Assembly (NCBI RefSeq): GCF_015667795.1
Contig: NZ_JADPEL010000001.1
Coordinates: forward strand, 78,574 to 142,573
Length of the DNA: 64,000 nucleotides
Origin: Clostridium sp. D53t1_180928_C8
GTDB lineage: Bacteria > Bacillota > Clostridia > Clostridiales > Clostridiaceae
Direction of reading: 5' to 3'
Position 1 is the stretch's first letter; each line of letters opens with the position of its first letter. A program made the position numbers and the translations under genes. Below the pieces are notes generated by a model, which saw nothing but the letters and a program-made list of their open reading frames with translations, was not told where the DNA came from and did not search any database. Positions 25,268 to 33,859 of the stretch are shown here, piece after piece.

Positions 25268-26233
25268 TTGATAAAAAGATTAATAGTTGGTGGGGTAGTT
25301 TGTTTTGCAGCAACAGAAACAGCAATAGCTTCATATTTATTAAAAAGAACTCTTATAAGGAGTAGGACTGATGTTGAAAGAACTAAAAAGATGTCAGGAA
25401 CAAATTGGGTTAAATATATTCCTGAAATACAGAAGAAAAAAGAGTGGCTTATGAAGCAGGAACATGAAGATGTATATATAAAATCAAATGATAATTTAAA
25501 GCTACACGGAATATTATTTCATAAAAAATCTTCAAAAAAGATAGTTATTTGTTTACATGGATATTCAAGTAAGGGAGGAACAAGTGATTATACTGCTATA
25601 TCTAAATTTTATTTAGATAGGGACTTTAATATTCTTATGATAGATGCTAGAGCACATGGAGCTAGTGAAGGTAAATACATTGGGTTTGGATGTTTAGATA
25701 GGAATGACCTTATGAAATGGATACAATATGTCATAAACTTATTAGGTGATGATTGTGAGATATTATTACATGGTACATCTATGGGCGGAGCAACTGTACT
25801 AATGGCATCGGGATTAGAGCTTCCTACTAATATAAAAGGAATAATTTCTGATTGTGCATTTACTTCACCTGCAGACATATTTACTAATGTATTAAAAAAT
25901 ATGTATCACATATATCCTTATCCTATTATAAACATAGCAAGCGTAATTAGTAAAAAGATAGCAGGTTATGGATTAGACCAATGTAATTCAGCTGAAGAGG
26001 TAAAGAAAGCGAAAACTCCAATATTATTAATTCATGGAGATAATGATACCTTTGTTCCATGCTGTATGAGTGAGGAAATATATGAGAATTGTGCCTCAGC
26101 AAAAGCTTTATTTATAGTCAAGGGAGCTGGACATGCTGAATCTTATTATAAGGATACACAAGAATATCAAAAGAAAGTTGATGATTTTATAAAGAGATAT
26201 TTTTCTAATAGGGAAGTGAAAATTAATGTTTAA
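25268..26233 (+). CDS. Membrane-anchored alpha/beta hydrolase
   Basis: A protein of about 321 residues with an N-terminal hydrophobic anchor (LIVGGVVCFAATETAIASYLL) and an alpha/beta hydrolase fold: HGYSSKGG oxyanion region, nucleophile elbow GTSMGG, acid in GDNDTFVP and His in GAGHAESY. The TTG at 25268 is preferred because AGAGGTG lies four bases before it; a TTG at 25235 has no site. Its stop overlaps the next gene by eight bases. In a carrier-protein pathway it could act as thioesterase, hydrolase or acyltransferase, probably at the membrane. It resembles the YqkD-like group. Confidence 0.78.
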   Translation: MIKRLIVGGVVCFAATETAIASYLLKRTLIRSRTDVERTKKMSGTNWVKYIPEIQKKKEWLMKQEHEDVYIKSNDNLKLHGILFHKKSSKKIVICLHGYSSKGGTSDYTAISKFYLDRDFNILMIDARAHGASEGKYIGFGCLDRNDLMKWIQYVINLLGDDCEILLHGTSMGGATVLMASGLELPTNIKGIISDCAFTSPADIFTNVLKNMYHIYPYPIINIASVISKKIAGYGLDQCNSAEEVKKAKTPILLIHGDNDTFVPCCMSEEIYENCASAKALFIVKGAGHAESYYKDTQEYQKKVDDFIKRYFSNREVKINV

Positions 26234-27668
26234 GGAAATAGATAATAAAAGATTATATCCATTAACAGCAGCACAAAGATTACATTTTTTTACTTTAAAA
26301 TATTGTCCTAAAAAGCAAGTATTAAATATAGGAACAAGTTTAACTATAAATGAAGATATTAATTTTAATATCTTAAAAGAATCTATATATGAAGCATATT
26401 CTAGATGCGAGTCAATGAGACTTAGGTTTGTTAGTGATTCAGAAGGTAATGTGATGCAATATGTAGCTGATAAAGAGGAAAGAGATATAGAATTTTATGA
26501 TTTTTCAGATTGGAAAATGGAAGATGCAGAATTAAAAATGAGAGAGTGGACTGAAACTCCATTTGAAAGAGAAAATTCACCCTTAAATAAAATAATAATG
26601 ATAGTAACACCTGATAATTATAAGGGAATATATTTATTGGTTGATCATATGACAATGGACGCACAGAGCATAATAGTATTTTTAAAAGATATAATCGAGA
26701 TATATTGTAGTAAAAAGTATGATGGAATGAACTATCCAAAGGAAATGTATTCTTATATAAAACAAATTGAAAAAGATTTAGCTTATGAAGCAGAATCAAA
26801 AGCTAAAAATAGAGATACACATTATTTTAAAGAATTAATTGAAACATCAGAACCTATATATAATGATATTAATGGAATTGAAAGATTGTTAGAAGAAAGG
26901 AATTTAAGGGGTAATGAAAATATAAGAAATGTAACTAATGTTAGTAATAATGTTGATGCTAATGTTAGTAATAATGTTGATGCTAATATAACTGTATTTA
27001 ATTTAGAGGAATATCCATCATATATATTAATGAAGTTTTGTGAAGAAAATAAAATTCCTATAGTTTGTTTACTAATGATGGGGCTAAGAACATATTTGCA
27101 AAAGGTTAATTATCAAGATGATGTATCTATAATGAGTACAATTGCAAGAAGAGCTACAATATCAGAAAAGAAGAGTGGAGGTACAAGGTTACATTGTTTT
27201 CCTTGTAGAACCATAGTTAGTAAGGATGAAACTTTTTTAGAAGGAATAGAAAAAATAAGAGAAGTCCAAAATTCATTATTTCGTCATGCAAATTTTAATC
27301 CAGTTGAATATTTATCGTATAGAACTAAATTTTATGATAATAAACAAGGTCAGACTTATGAACCATTTAGTTTAACATATCAGCCTTTAACTATGAAGAA
27401 TACAAAATCAATGTTAGGACAAACTATAGATTTTAGTGATATTGATTATAAAACTAATTGGTATTCTAATGGTGTCTGTGCACATGCTCTATATTTAACA
27501 GTAATGCATAGAGCTAATGATAATGGATTGAATTTTAGCTTTGAATATCAAACAGGAAGAGTTAATGAGGAAAAGCTGCAATATATGTATTATTATATAT
27601 GTAAGATTTTATTTGAGGGTATTAATAATCCAGATAAAACAGTAGGAGAAATAATTGAAAGTGTTTAG
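26226..27668 (+). CDS. Stand-alone condensation-domain acyltransferase (NRPS C-domain-like)
   Basis: A 480-residue protein with the two-lobed condensation fold seen in nonribosomal peptide synthetases. The start YPLTAAQRLHFF matches core C1. The catalytic motif is VDHMTMDA (H141, D145), a variant of HHxxxDG that keeps the second His and the Asp. It should join a carrier-bound acyl group to an amine or alcohol. Between the lobes, near residue 240, an eight-residue sequence VSNNVDAN is repeated in tandem (24-bp repeat at 26937-26984), probably a flexible linker. It overlaps the hydrolase gene and lies 16 bases before the carrier protein gene. Confidence 0.8.
   Translation: MFKEIDNKRLYPLTAAQRLHFFTLKYCPKKQVLNIGTSLTINEDINFNILKESIYEAYSRCESMRLRFVSDSEGNVMQYVADKEERDIEFYDFSDWKMEDAELKMREWTETPFERENSPLNKIIMIVTPDNYKGIYLLVDHMTMDAQSIIVFLKDIIEIYCSKKYDGMNYPKEMYSYIKQIEKDLAYEAESKAKNRDTHYFKELIETSEPIYNDINGIERLLEERNLRGNENIRNVTNVSNNVDANVSNNVDANITVFNLEEYPSYILMKFCEENKIPIVCLLMMGLRTYLQKVNYQDDVSIMSTIARRATISEKKSGGTRLHCFPCRTIVSKDETFLEGIEKIREVQNSLFRHANFNPVEYLSYRTKFYDNKQGQTYEPFSLTYQPLTMKNTKSMLGQTIDFSDIDYKTNWYSNGVCAHALYLTVMHRANDNGLNFSFEYQTGRVNEEKLQYMYYYICKILFEGINNPDKTVGEIIESV
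26937..26984 (+). repeat. Two perfect 24-bp tandem repeats inside the condensation-domain gene
   Basis: Two identical in-frame copies (26937-26960 and 26961-26984), each starting AATGTTAGTAATAATG, encode a doubled NVSNNVDA-type segment. The following AAT and the preceding AATGTAACT are degenerate relatives. In-frame and likely prone to copy-number change. Confidence 0.9.
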
Positions 27669-27684
27669 TTTAGGAGGTTAAATT

Positions 27685-27930
27685 ATGATATTTAATAAGG
27701 TAAAAGATATATTAGATGAATATATAGACATAGATATAGAAGATATTACTTTAGAAACAAGGTTAGCGGATGATTTAGGAATTAATTCTTATGAATTTAT
27801 GAGCATAATAGGAGCTGTTGAAGAGGAGTTTGATGTAGAAGTAGATGAAAAAGATATACTAAAACTTGTTACAGTTGCAGATTTATTAGATTATATAAGT
27901 AGTTTTACAGAAGAAAATGTATTGGTATAG
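27685..27930 (+). CDS. Acyl/peptidyl carrier protein
   Basis: An 81-residue carrier protein. The phosphopantetheine attachment site is the Ser in LGINSYEFM (S35), replacing the usual DSL with NSY, followed by the helix EEEFDVEVDEKDI and VADLLDYI typical of the family. It is acidic. It is preceded by AGGAGG and overlaps the phosphopantetheinyl transferase gene by 14 bases. With that enzyme, a ligase and a condensation protein in the same operon it is the dedicated carrier of the pathway, not the fatty-acid ACP. Confidence 0.92.
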   Translation: MIFNKVKDILDEYIDIDIEDITLETRLADDLGINSYEFMSIIGAVEEEFDVEVDEKDILKLVTVADLLDYISSFTEENVLV

Positions 27931-28480
27931 ATATATTTATATAGATAAGAAGTTTTCTAAGATAGAAAGAAGTAAAAAGCTTCATATAGAAGCAACTAAT
28001 TTATTAGAAGAAAAGTTAATAGAAAAGTTTCACTTTAAGAAAAAGGACTTAAATTATAAATATGGGTTAAGAGGTAAACCATATTTAGAAAAAAGTCCTT
28101 TTAATTTTAGTATAAGTCATTGCAATGAGGTTGTTGTATGTGGAGTAAGTAGAAATAGGATTGGTATTGATATAGAGGATATAAAAAGTATTAATAAGTA
28201 TGTTATAAAAAAAGCATTAACTGAATCAGAAGAAAAAATTATGAGTTTATATAATGAAAAAGAAGAGTATTTTTTTAGGCTTTGGAGTTTAAAGGAAGCT
28301 TTTATTAAGAGTATTGGTTATGGATTATCTTATGGAATGAGAAACATTGAATTTAATATTAACAATAGAGAAGGGAAAATTTATTGTAATATAAGTGGAT
28401 TTAAGTTTAGACAAGAAAAAATAAAAGTAAACAATAAAGAATATATAATATCTGTAGCTTGGGAGGCATGTAATGGATAG
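27917..28480 (+). CDS. Sfp-type 4'-phosphopantetheinyl transferase
   Basis: A 187-residue enzyme that activates carrier proteins by adding phosphopantetheine from CoA. Motifs: FNFSISHCNEVVVCG near residue 60-75, the magnesium site GIDIEDI near 88-94, and RLWSLKEAFIKSIGYGL near 118-134 (the WxxKEA motif). It overlaps both neighbours, the ACP upstream by 14 bases and the ligase downstream by eight, so the three are translationally coupled. A dedicated transferase inside the operon argues that the carrier makes a specialised product. Confidence 0.92.
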   Translation: MYWYRYIYIDKKFSKIERSKKLHIEATNLLEEKLIEKFHFKKKDLNYKYGLRGKPYLEKSPFNFSISHCNEVVVCGVSRNRIGIDIEDIKSINKYVIKKALTESEEKIMSLYNEKEEYFFRLWSLKEAFIKSIGYGLSYGMRNIEFNINNREGKIYCNISGFKFRQEKIKVNNKEYIISVAWEACNG

Positions 28481-29999
28481 TATTAAAAATATGAGGGACA
28501 TTATAAATTATGCGGCTAAAGAATATGGTAATAATATAGCTTTTAAATATAAGATAAGTAAAAATGAAATTGAAAGTAAAACTTATAATGATTTAAAAAG
28601 TGATAGTGAAATAGTAAGCAATGTATTAAATAAATTAAATGTTTTAGGAAAACATGTAGCGATGATAGGGTCAACATCTTATCCGTGGATTATAAGTTAT
28701 TTTGGAGTTGTAAATTCGGGAGGAGTAATAGTACCAATAGATGATAAGTTACCAGTAAATGACGTATGTAATCTTATAGAAAGGTCTGATGCAGAAGTAT
28801 TAATATATGATAATAATAGATTAGATGTTGCAGAAGTTGTAAAAAGTAAATGTCCTAAAATAAAGTTTATAGTTTCAATGTCAGAAAAGTCTAATCTTGA
28901 TTTTGCTTTATCATTAAATGAGCTAATGAAAGAAAATAAAGGGGATTTTTATATAGATATCGATAATGAAAAGTTATGTACAATATTATTTACTTCGGGA
29001 ACTACAGGAAAAAGTAAGGGGGTAATGCTTAATCATAGGAATCTTACTGATAATGTAACTTCAGTTGATATGAAGCTTAAGCCAGGAACAGTTTCAATGA
29101 TAGTATTACCTATAAATCATGTTTTTTGCTTTACGATGGATATATTAAAGGGCATATATTGTGGTCTATGTATATGTATAAATGATTCTATGATAAGAGT
29201 ATCTAAAAATTTGAAGTTATTTAAGCCAGAGATTATGTGTCTTGTTCCAATGGTAATTGAAGGTTTATATGATAAGCTTATAGATGTAAGTGTTATGTTG
29301 CCTAAGAAATTTGTAGCAAAAGCTGCGTTAGGAGGAAATCTAAAAAAAATTTTTAGTGGAGGAGCATATTTAAATCCTAAATTTATTGATGGGTTTAAAG
29401 AGTTTGGAATAGATATAATACAAGGTTATGGTATGACAGAGTGTTCGCCTGTAATAAGTACTAACTTACCTGGAAAGGTAAAAAAAGAATCAGTAGGACA
29501 ACTTATATCTAATTGTGAGGCAAAGATTATAGATGAAGAGATTTATGTTAAAGGATCAAGTGTTATGATGGGATATTATAAGATGCCTAAAGAAACAGAA
29601 GAAACATTAATTGATGGATATCTTAAAACAGGTGATTTAGGGTATATAGATGATGACAATTATATTTATATAACAGGAAGAAGAAAAAATTTGATAATTT
29701 TAGCCAATGGAGAAAATGTATCACCAGAAGAAATTGAAAATGAACTAACAATAAATAGAATGATAAAAGAAATAATTGTTAGTGAAGAGAATAATAGAAT
29801 AAAGGCTGAAATATTCCCTAACTATGATTACTTAAGTAAGAAGAAAATTAAAAATGTTGAAGAAGAAATTAAGAGTATTATTGATAGGTATAATGCTGAA
29901 ACTCCTATTTATAAAAGAATTACTACTCTTAAAATAAGAGAAACAGAATTTGATAAGACTACATCAAAGAAGATAAAAAGAGAATATGTTAATAAATAA
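28473..29999 (+). CDS. AMP-forming acyl/aminoacyl ligase (ANL superfamily)
   Basis: A 508-residue adenylating enzyme. Core motifs: P-loop LFTSGTTGKSKGVML near 170-184, GYGMTECSPV near 317-326, TGDLGYIDDDNYIYITGRRKNLI near 390-412, and the catalytic Lys near the C-terminus in TTSKKIKRE. The motif style is nearer to acyl-CoA or acyl-AMP ligases than to amino-acid-activating NRPS domains, so a fatty or aryl acid is the likelier substrate. It should load the pathway carrier protein. It overlaps the transferase gene and is the last gene before a terminator. Confidence 0.88.
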   Translation: MDSIKNMRDIINYAAKEYGNNIAFKYKISKNEIESKTYNDLKSDSEIVSNVLNKLNVLGKHVAMIGSTSYPWIISYFGVVNSGGVIVPIDDKLPVNDVCNLIERSDAEVLIYDNNRLDVAEVVKSKCPKIKFIVSMSEKSNLDFALSLNELMKENKGDFYIDIDNEKLCTILFTSGTTGKSKGVMLNHRNLTDNVTSVDMKLKPGTVSMIVLPINHVFCFTMDILKGIYCGLCICINDSMIRVSKNLKLFKPEIMCLVPMVIEGLYDKLIDVSVMLPKKFVAKAALGGNLKKIFSGGAYLNPKFIDGFKEFGIDIIQGYGMTECSPVISTNLPGKVKKESVGQLISNCEAKIIDEEIYVKGSSVMMGYYKMPKETEETLIDGYLKTGDLGYIDDDNYIYITGRRKNLIILANGENVSPEEIENELTINRMIKEIIVSEENNRIKAEIFPNYDYLSKKKIKNVEEEIKSIIDRYNAETPIYKRITTLKIRETEFDKTTSKKIKREYVNK

Positions 30000-30006
30000 T
30001 ATTATT

Positions 30007-30036
30007 AAAGGCTGTCTTTAAAAGGCAGCCTTAGTT
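30007..30036 (+). terminator. Terminator of the biosynthetic operon
   Basis: Hairpin AAGGCTG with CAGCCTT about eight bases after the ligase stop; the tail is only moderately T-rich. Confidence 0.6.
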
Positions 30037-30215
30037 AATTGGTAGAAATATAAAATACAATTTAACATTATTTTTAATTATATTAATTTATATCATTTAC
30101 ATTGAAATATGCTAACTATATAATTAGGATGTTAATTAATAAAATATATTATAAATATATTTTTTAGATTAAGTAAAAGATAAATATATAAACTAAAAAG
30201 ATAGGGGGAATAGGC

Positions 30216-32366
30216 ATGAAATCATTAAAAATTGCTTGTACCGAAAGAACTAGAAATTATTTTTTCACAGATAGGGAAACTATAGAAGTTGGTACAACTG
30301 ATTATACTGATGTAGCAGCGGCTGTAGTTAATGAAAGTGATATAGAAAGTATCAATGATATATATGATACAAGATTTGGGATAGCTATATTTGTTTTAGC
30401 TGAAACAGATGAAATTAATGATGAAATTAAAAGTAAAGTACATAAGATATTAAATATAAATGAATTAAATGAAGAGATATTTAGTAAGGAAGTAAATAAA
30501 GCAGCTGATAAATATGAAGAAGAAATGTTGCCACCATTTTTTGATGTATTAAGTGAATATTCAAGAAGAGGAAATTTACAGTTCGCTTGTCCAGGCCATC
30601 AGGGAGGACAATATTTTATGAAGCATCCTGCTGGAAGAGCGATGTATGAGTTTTTTGGTGAAAATATATTTAAATCAGATATATGTAATGCAGATGTTGA
30701 TTTAGGAGATTTATTAATACATGAGGGGCCAGCAATGTCAGCTCAAACTTATGCAGCAAAAGTATATAATGCCGATAAGACGTATTTTGTAATGAATGGA
30801 ACAAGTACATCGAATTCTGTTGTAATAAATGCAATAGTATCCCCTGGAGATTTAGTTTTATTTGATAGAAATAATCATAAATCTATATATAATTCAGCTT
30901 TAGTTTCAAGTGCAGGAAAACCTGTATATTTAGAAACATCACGTAATCCTTTTGGTTTTATTGGTGGAATAGATGCTCATTGTTTTGATGAAAAATATTT
31001 AAGAAGCGAAGCAGCTAAGGTTGATGATAAAAAAGCTAAAGAAAAAAGACCTTTTAGATTAGCTGTTATTCAGCTTGGGACTTATGATGGAACTATATAC
31101 AATGCAAGACAAGTAGTTGATAAGATAGGGCATCTTTGTGACTATATATTATTTGATTCTGCATGGGTAGGATATGAACAGTTTATTCCAATGATGAGAG
31201 ATTGCTCACCCTTATTATTAGATTTAAAACCAGAAGATCCAGGAATATTAGTTACACAATCTATTCATAAGCAACAAGCAGGATTTTCACAAACATCTCA
31301 AATTCATAAGAAGGATAGCCATCTTAAAGGTCAAAAGCGTTATGTGGATCATAAGAGATTTAATAATGCATATATGTTATATGCTTCAACAAGTCCATTC
31401 TATCCATTATTCGCAGCTTTAGATGTTAATGCAAGAATGCAAGATGGAGAAGCAGGAAGGAAACTTTGGGCTGATTGCATAAAAGTTGGAGTTGAAGCGA
31501 GAAAAGATGTTTTAGAAAGATGTGAATTATTAAAGCCATTTATCCCACCAGTAGTTAAGGGAAAGCCATGGCAGGATTTTGATACAGAAGAAATAGCTAA
31601 TGATATTGAATTCTTTAAGTTCTATCCAGGAGAAAAGTGGCATTCATTTGAAGGTTATGGAGAAAATCAATATTTTGTAGATCCTAATAAATTTATGTTA
31701 ACAACTCCAGGAATAGATGTAGAAACTGGTGAGTATGAAGAGTTTGGTATACCAGCAACAATACTGGCAAATTATCTAAGAGATCATAGAGTAGTGCCAG
31801 AAAAAAATGATTTAAATTCAATATTATTCTTATTAACACCAGCAGAAACTACATCTAAAATGAAAGGGCTTGTAGATCATCTTGTTAGATTTGAAAATCT
31901 TATAAAAGATGATGCGCCATTAAGTGAAGCTTTACCAAGGCTTTATGAGAAGCATGAAGAAAGATATAAAGGTTATACAATAAGAAGACTATGCCAAGAA
32001 ATGCATGATTTCTATAAGAAAAATGATGCAAAGACTTATCAAAAATTATTATTTAGAAGAGATTCACTACCAGAGTATGTTATGAATCCTAATGAGGCTA
32101 ATATAGAGCTTAAGAGAAATAATGCTAAGTTAGTACCTTTAAGTGATATTGTTGGAGAAATTGCATTAGAGGGAGCTCTTCCTTATCCACCAGGAGTATT
32201 TTGCGTAGTGCCTGGTGAGAGATGGAATATTGTAGCTCAAAAGTACTTCTTAATTTTAGAAGAAGGAATAAATAAATTCCCAGGCTTTGCCCCAGAAATT
32301 CAAGGTGTTTACCTTGAAAAAGAGGATAATAAAGTAAGAGCTTATGGATATGTTTTAGATAAGTAA
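30216..32366 (+). CDS. Orn/Lys/Arg decarboxylase, probable ornithine decarboxylase
   Basis: A 716-residue PLP enzyme of fold type I, the size of E. coli SpeC/SpeF/CadA. An N-terminal wing domain (1-105) is followed by FACPGHQGGQYFMKHPAG, the cofactor region NGTSTSNSVV, and QSIHKQQAG with the PLP lysine K352. It produces a diamine (putrescine, cadaverine or agmatine). Length and motifs favour ornithine but do not prove it. It has its own site (GGGGGA), a 200-bp upstream gap and its own terminator. The closeness to the biosynthetic operon allows the idea that its amine is an acceptor in that pathway. Confidence 0.85.
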   Translation: MKSLKIACTERTRNYFFTDRETIEVGTTDYTDVAAAVVNESDIESINDIYDTRFGIAIFVLAETDEINDEIKSKVHKILNINELNEEIFSKEVNKAADKYEEEMLPPFFDVLSEYSRRGNLQFACPGHQGGQYFMKHPAGRAMYEFFGENIFKSDICNADVDLGDLLIHEGPAMSAQTYAAKVYNADKTYFVMNGTSTSNSVVINAIVSPGDLVLFDRNNHKSIYNSALVSSAGKPVYLETSRNPFGFIGGIDAHCFDEKYLRSEAAKVDDKKAKEKRPFRLAVIQLGTYDGTIYNARQVVDKIGHLCDYILFDSAWVGYEQFIPMMRDCSPLLLDLKPEDPGILVTQSIHKQQAGFSQTSQIHKKDSHLKGQKRYVDHKRFNNAYMLYASTSPFYPLFAALDVNARMQDGEAGRKLWADCIKVGVEARKDVLERCELLKPFIPPVVKGKPWQDFDTEEIANDIEFFKFYPGEKWHSFEGYGENQYFVDPNKFMLTTPGIDVETGEYEEFGIPATILANYLRDHRVVPEKNDLNSILFLLTPAETTSKMKGLVDHLVRFENLIKDDAPLSEALPRLYEKHEERYKGYTIRRLCQEMHDFYKKNDAKTYQKLLFRRDSLPEYVMNPNEANIELKRNNAKLVPLSDIVGEIALEGALPYPPGVFCVVPGERWNIVAQKYFLILEEGINKFPGFAPEIQGVYLEKEDNKVRAYGYVLDK

Positions 32367-32400
32367 ATTTATAATAAAAAGATATAATTATTAATGATAT

Positions 32401-32435
32401 ACTCCGTTCTATATATTTAGAGCGGAGTTTTTTTG
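32401..32435 (+). terminator. Terminator after the decarboxylase gene
   Basis: Ten-pair stem ACTCCGTTCT with AGAGCGGAGT followed by seven T. Confidence 0.88.
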
Positions 32436-32557
32436 TGAAATTTAAAGGCTGAATTACCATAAAAGTTTTGTCTTAAAATAATGTAATGTTTTTTGTAGAA
32501 ATAAATTAAATTTGATATAAAATATAATTATATACAAAATTTACAAGAGGTGAAAAT

Positions 32558-33592
32558 ATGAATAGGGGATTTTATAAGAGAGTAAAAGATGAATTAAATA
32601 ATAATAGGAATATTTATATAGCAACTATTATAAGAGATAAAGAGGACAAGCTATTTGGAAAGAAAATATTAATAGTTAATAATGAAGTAATAAGTGAAAA
32701 TGAAGATGATATAGATTTTTACAAAAATATTGTGGAAAAAATTAATTTTAATGAATGTGGAAAAATATTAAGGATTAATGAAGAGCTTGAAATTATAATA
32801 GAAAATATTATATCAAAACCTAGCCTTGTAATTTGTGGAGGGGGACATATTGCATTATCATTAGCAAGTATGGCAAAAATGTTAGATTTTAATGTTACTG
32901 TTATTGATGATAGAGAAGAATTTGCTAACCAGAATAGATTTCCAGAGGTTGATAATATAATCTGTGATAACTTTAATGATGCATTAGATAAAATAGAGTT
33001 CAATAGAAATTCATACTTTGTTGTTGTTACAAGAGGACATAGAGCAGATCAGGATTGTGTTGAAAAGATATTAAAAAATGACTTTAGATATTTGGGTATG
33101 ATAGGAAGTAAGGCTAAAGTTGCAAATTCAATAAGACAGTTATTAGAAAAGGGATATACTACAGAAGAAATAAATAAAGTAAATGCTCCAATTGGGCTTA
33201 ATATAGGGGCTAAAACTCCAGCAGAAATATCAGTAAGTATTATGGCGCAAATTATTCAAGAGAAAAATAGTAAAAATTTATCTACTATTGATGAAGAAAT
33301 ACTAAATGATATTGTTTATGAGAATAGAAAAAAAATATTAGTAAGTATTTTAGATAAAAGAGGATCATCACCAAGAGGCATTGATGCTAAAATGCTTGTT
33401 AAAGATGATAGTAGTTTTATTGGAACTATTGGTGGTGGAGTTGTTGAAAATGCAGCTTATGAGAAAGCTTTAGAGTTAATAAAGGAAGAAAAATCACATA
33501 TAGAAAGTTATGATTTATCAAATTCAGTAGCGGCAAAACTTGGTATGGCATGTGGGGGTACAATAAAGGTATTTTTTGAATATATAAAATAA
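32558..33592 (+). CDS. XdhC/CoxI-family molybdoenzyme maturation factor
   Basis: A 344-residue XdhC-type protein. Residues about 90-230 form the Rossmann domain (LVICGGGHIALSLASMAKML, later GMIGSKAKV and GLNIGAKTPAEIS) and residues 255-344 the XdhC/CoxI domain (ILDKRGSSPRGIDAKMLV, IGGGVVENAAYEKAL, LGMACGG). Both domains are fused in the order reversed from E. coli-type XdhC. Such proteins bind and sulfurate the molybdenum cofactor and insert it into xanthine dehydrogenase, whose subunits are encoded 2 kb downstream. A terminator follows, so it is its own transcript. Confidence 0.85.
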   Translation: MNRGFYKRVKDELNNNRNIYIATIIRDKEDKLFGKKILIVNNEVISENEDDIDFYKNIVEKINFNECGKILRINEELEIIIENIISKPSLVICGGGHIALSLASMAKMLDFNVTVIDDREEFANQNRFPEVDNIICDNFNDALDKIEFNRNSYFVVVTRGHRADQDCVEKILKNDFRYLGMIGSKAKVANSIRQLLEKGYTTEEINKVNAPIGLNIGAKTPAEISVSIMAQIIQEKNSKNLSTIDEEILNDIVYENRKKILVSILDKRGSSPRGIDAKMLVKDDSSFIGTIGGGVVENAAYEKALELIKEEKSHIESYDLSNSVAAKLGMACGGTIKVFFEYIK

Positions 33593-33635
33593 ACACGAAA
33601 AATACCTTTGAATTATAGTTTAGATATAAAAAAAT

Positions 33636-33670
33636 AAAGACAAACTTTTTAATTGAAGTTTGTCTTTAAT
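33636..33670 (+). terminator. Terminator after the xdhC-like gene
   Basis: Twelve-pair stem AAAGACAAACTT with AAGTTTGTCTTT, then a T-rich tail. Confidence 0.85.
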
Positions 33671-33784
33671 TTTTGTGTTTATAGGGGAAAAGAGTTAAAA
33701 AAATAAAAAAAACAAAAAAAGTGTAAAAAAAATAGAAAAATATACACATAATTCAAAATATATGATAAAATCATCCTGTAAATA

Positions 33785-33830
33785 AAAAAACGTACATTTT
33801 TCAAATAAAATAAAAATATTGTTCGTGAAA
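33785..33830. promoter_or_regulatory. Candidate PurR box pair upstream of the xanthine permease
   Basis: AAAAACGTACATTT (33786-33799) and, inverted, AATATTGTTCGTGAAA (33815-33830) resemble the Firmicutes PurBox AWWWCCGAACWWT. The two CGAAC-like cores are 25 bases apart and face each other, the arrangement expected for PurR dimers. The left core has mismatches. Confidence 0.4.
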
Positions 33831-33859
33831 ATATTTTGCTATTTATAGGGGGGCATATA

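Noticed and set aside
26431-26799. Minus-strand 122-codon frame in the condensation-domain gene
   Set aside because: Antisense shadow of an AT-rich gene; hydrophobic by composition only.
26937-26984. Tandem repeat as a CRISPR array
   Set aside because: Only two direct copies without spacers, in frame within a coding gene.
32125-32460. Minus-strand frame overlapping the decarboxylase end
   Set aside because: Overlaps a certain gene and its terminator, and has no start site.
33592-33859. Purine riboswitch in front of the xanthine permease
   Set aside because: The conserved junction sequences of purine aptamers are not present; the PurBox-like pair is a better explanation.
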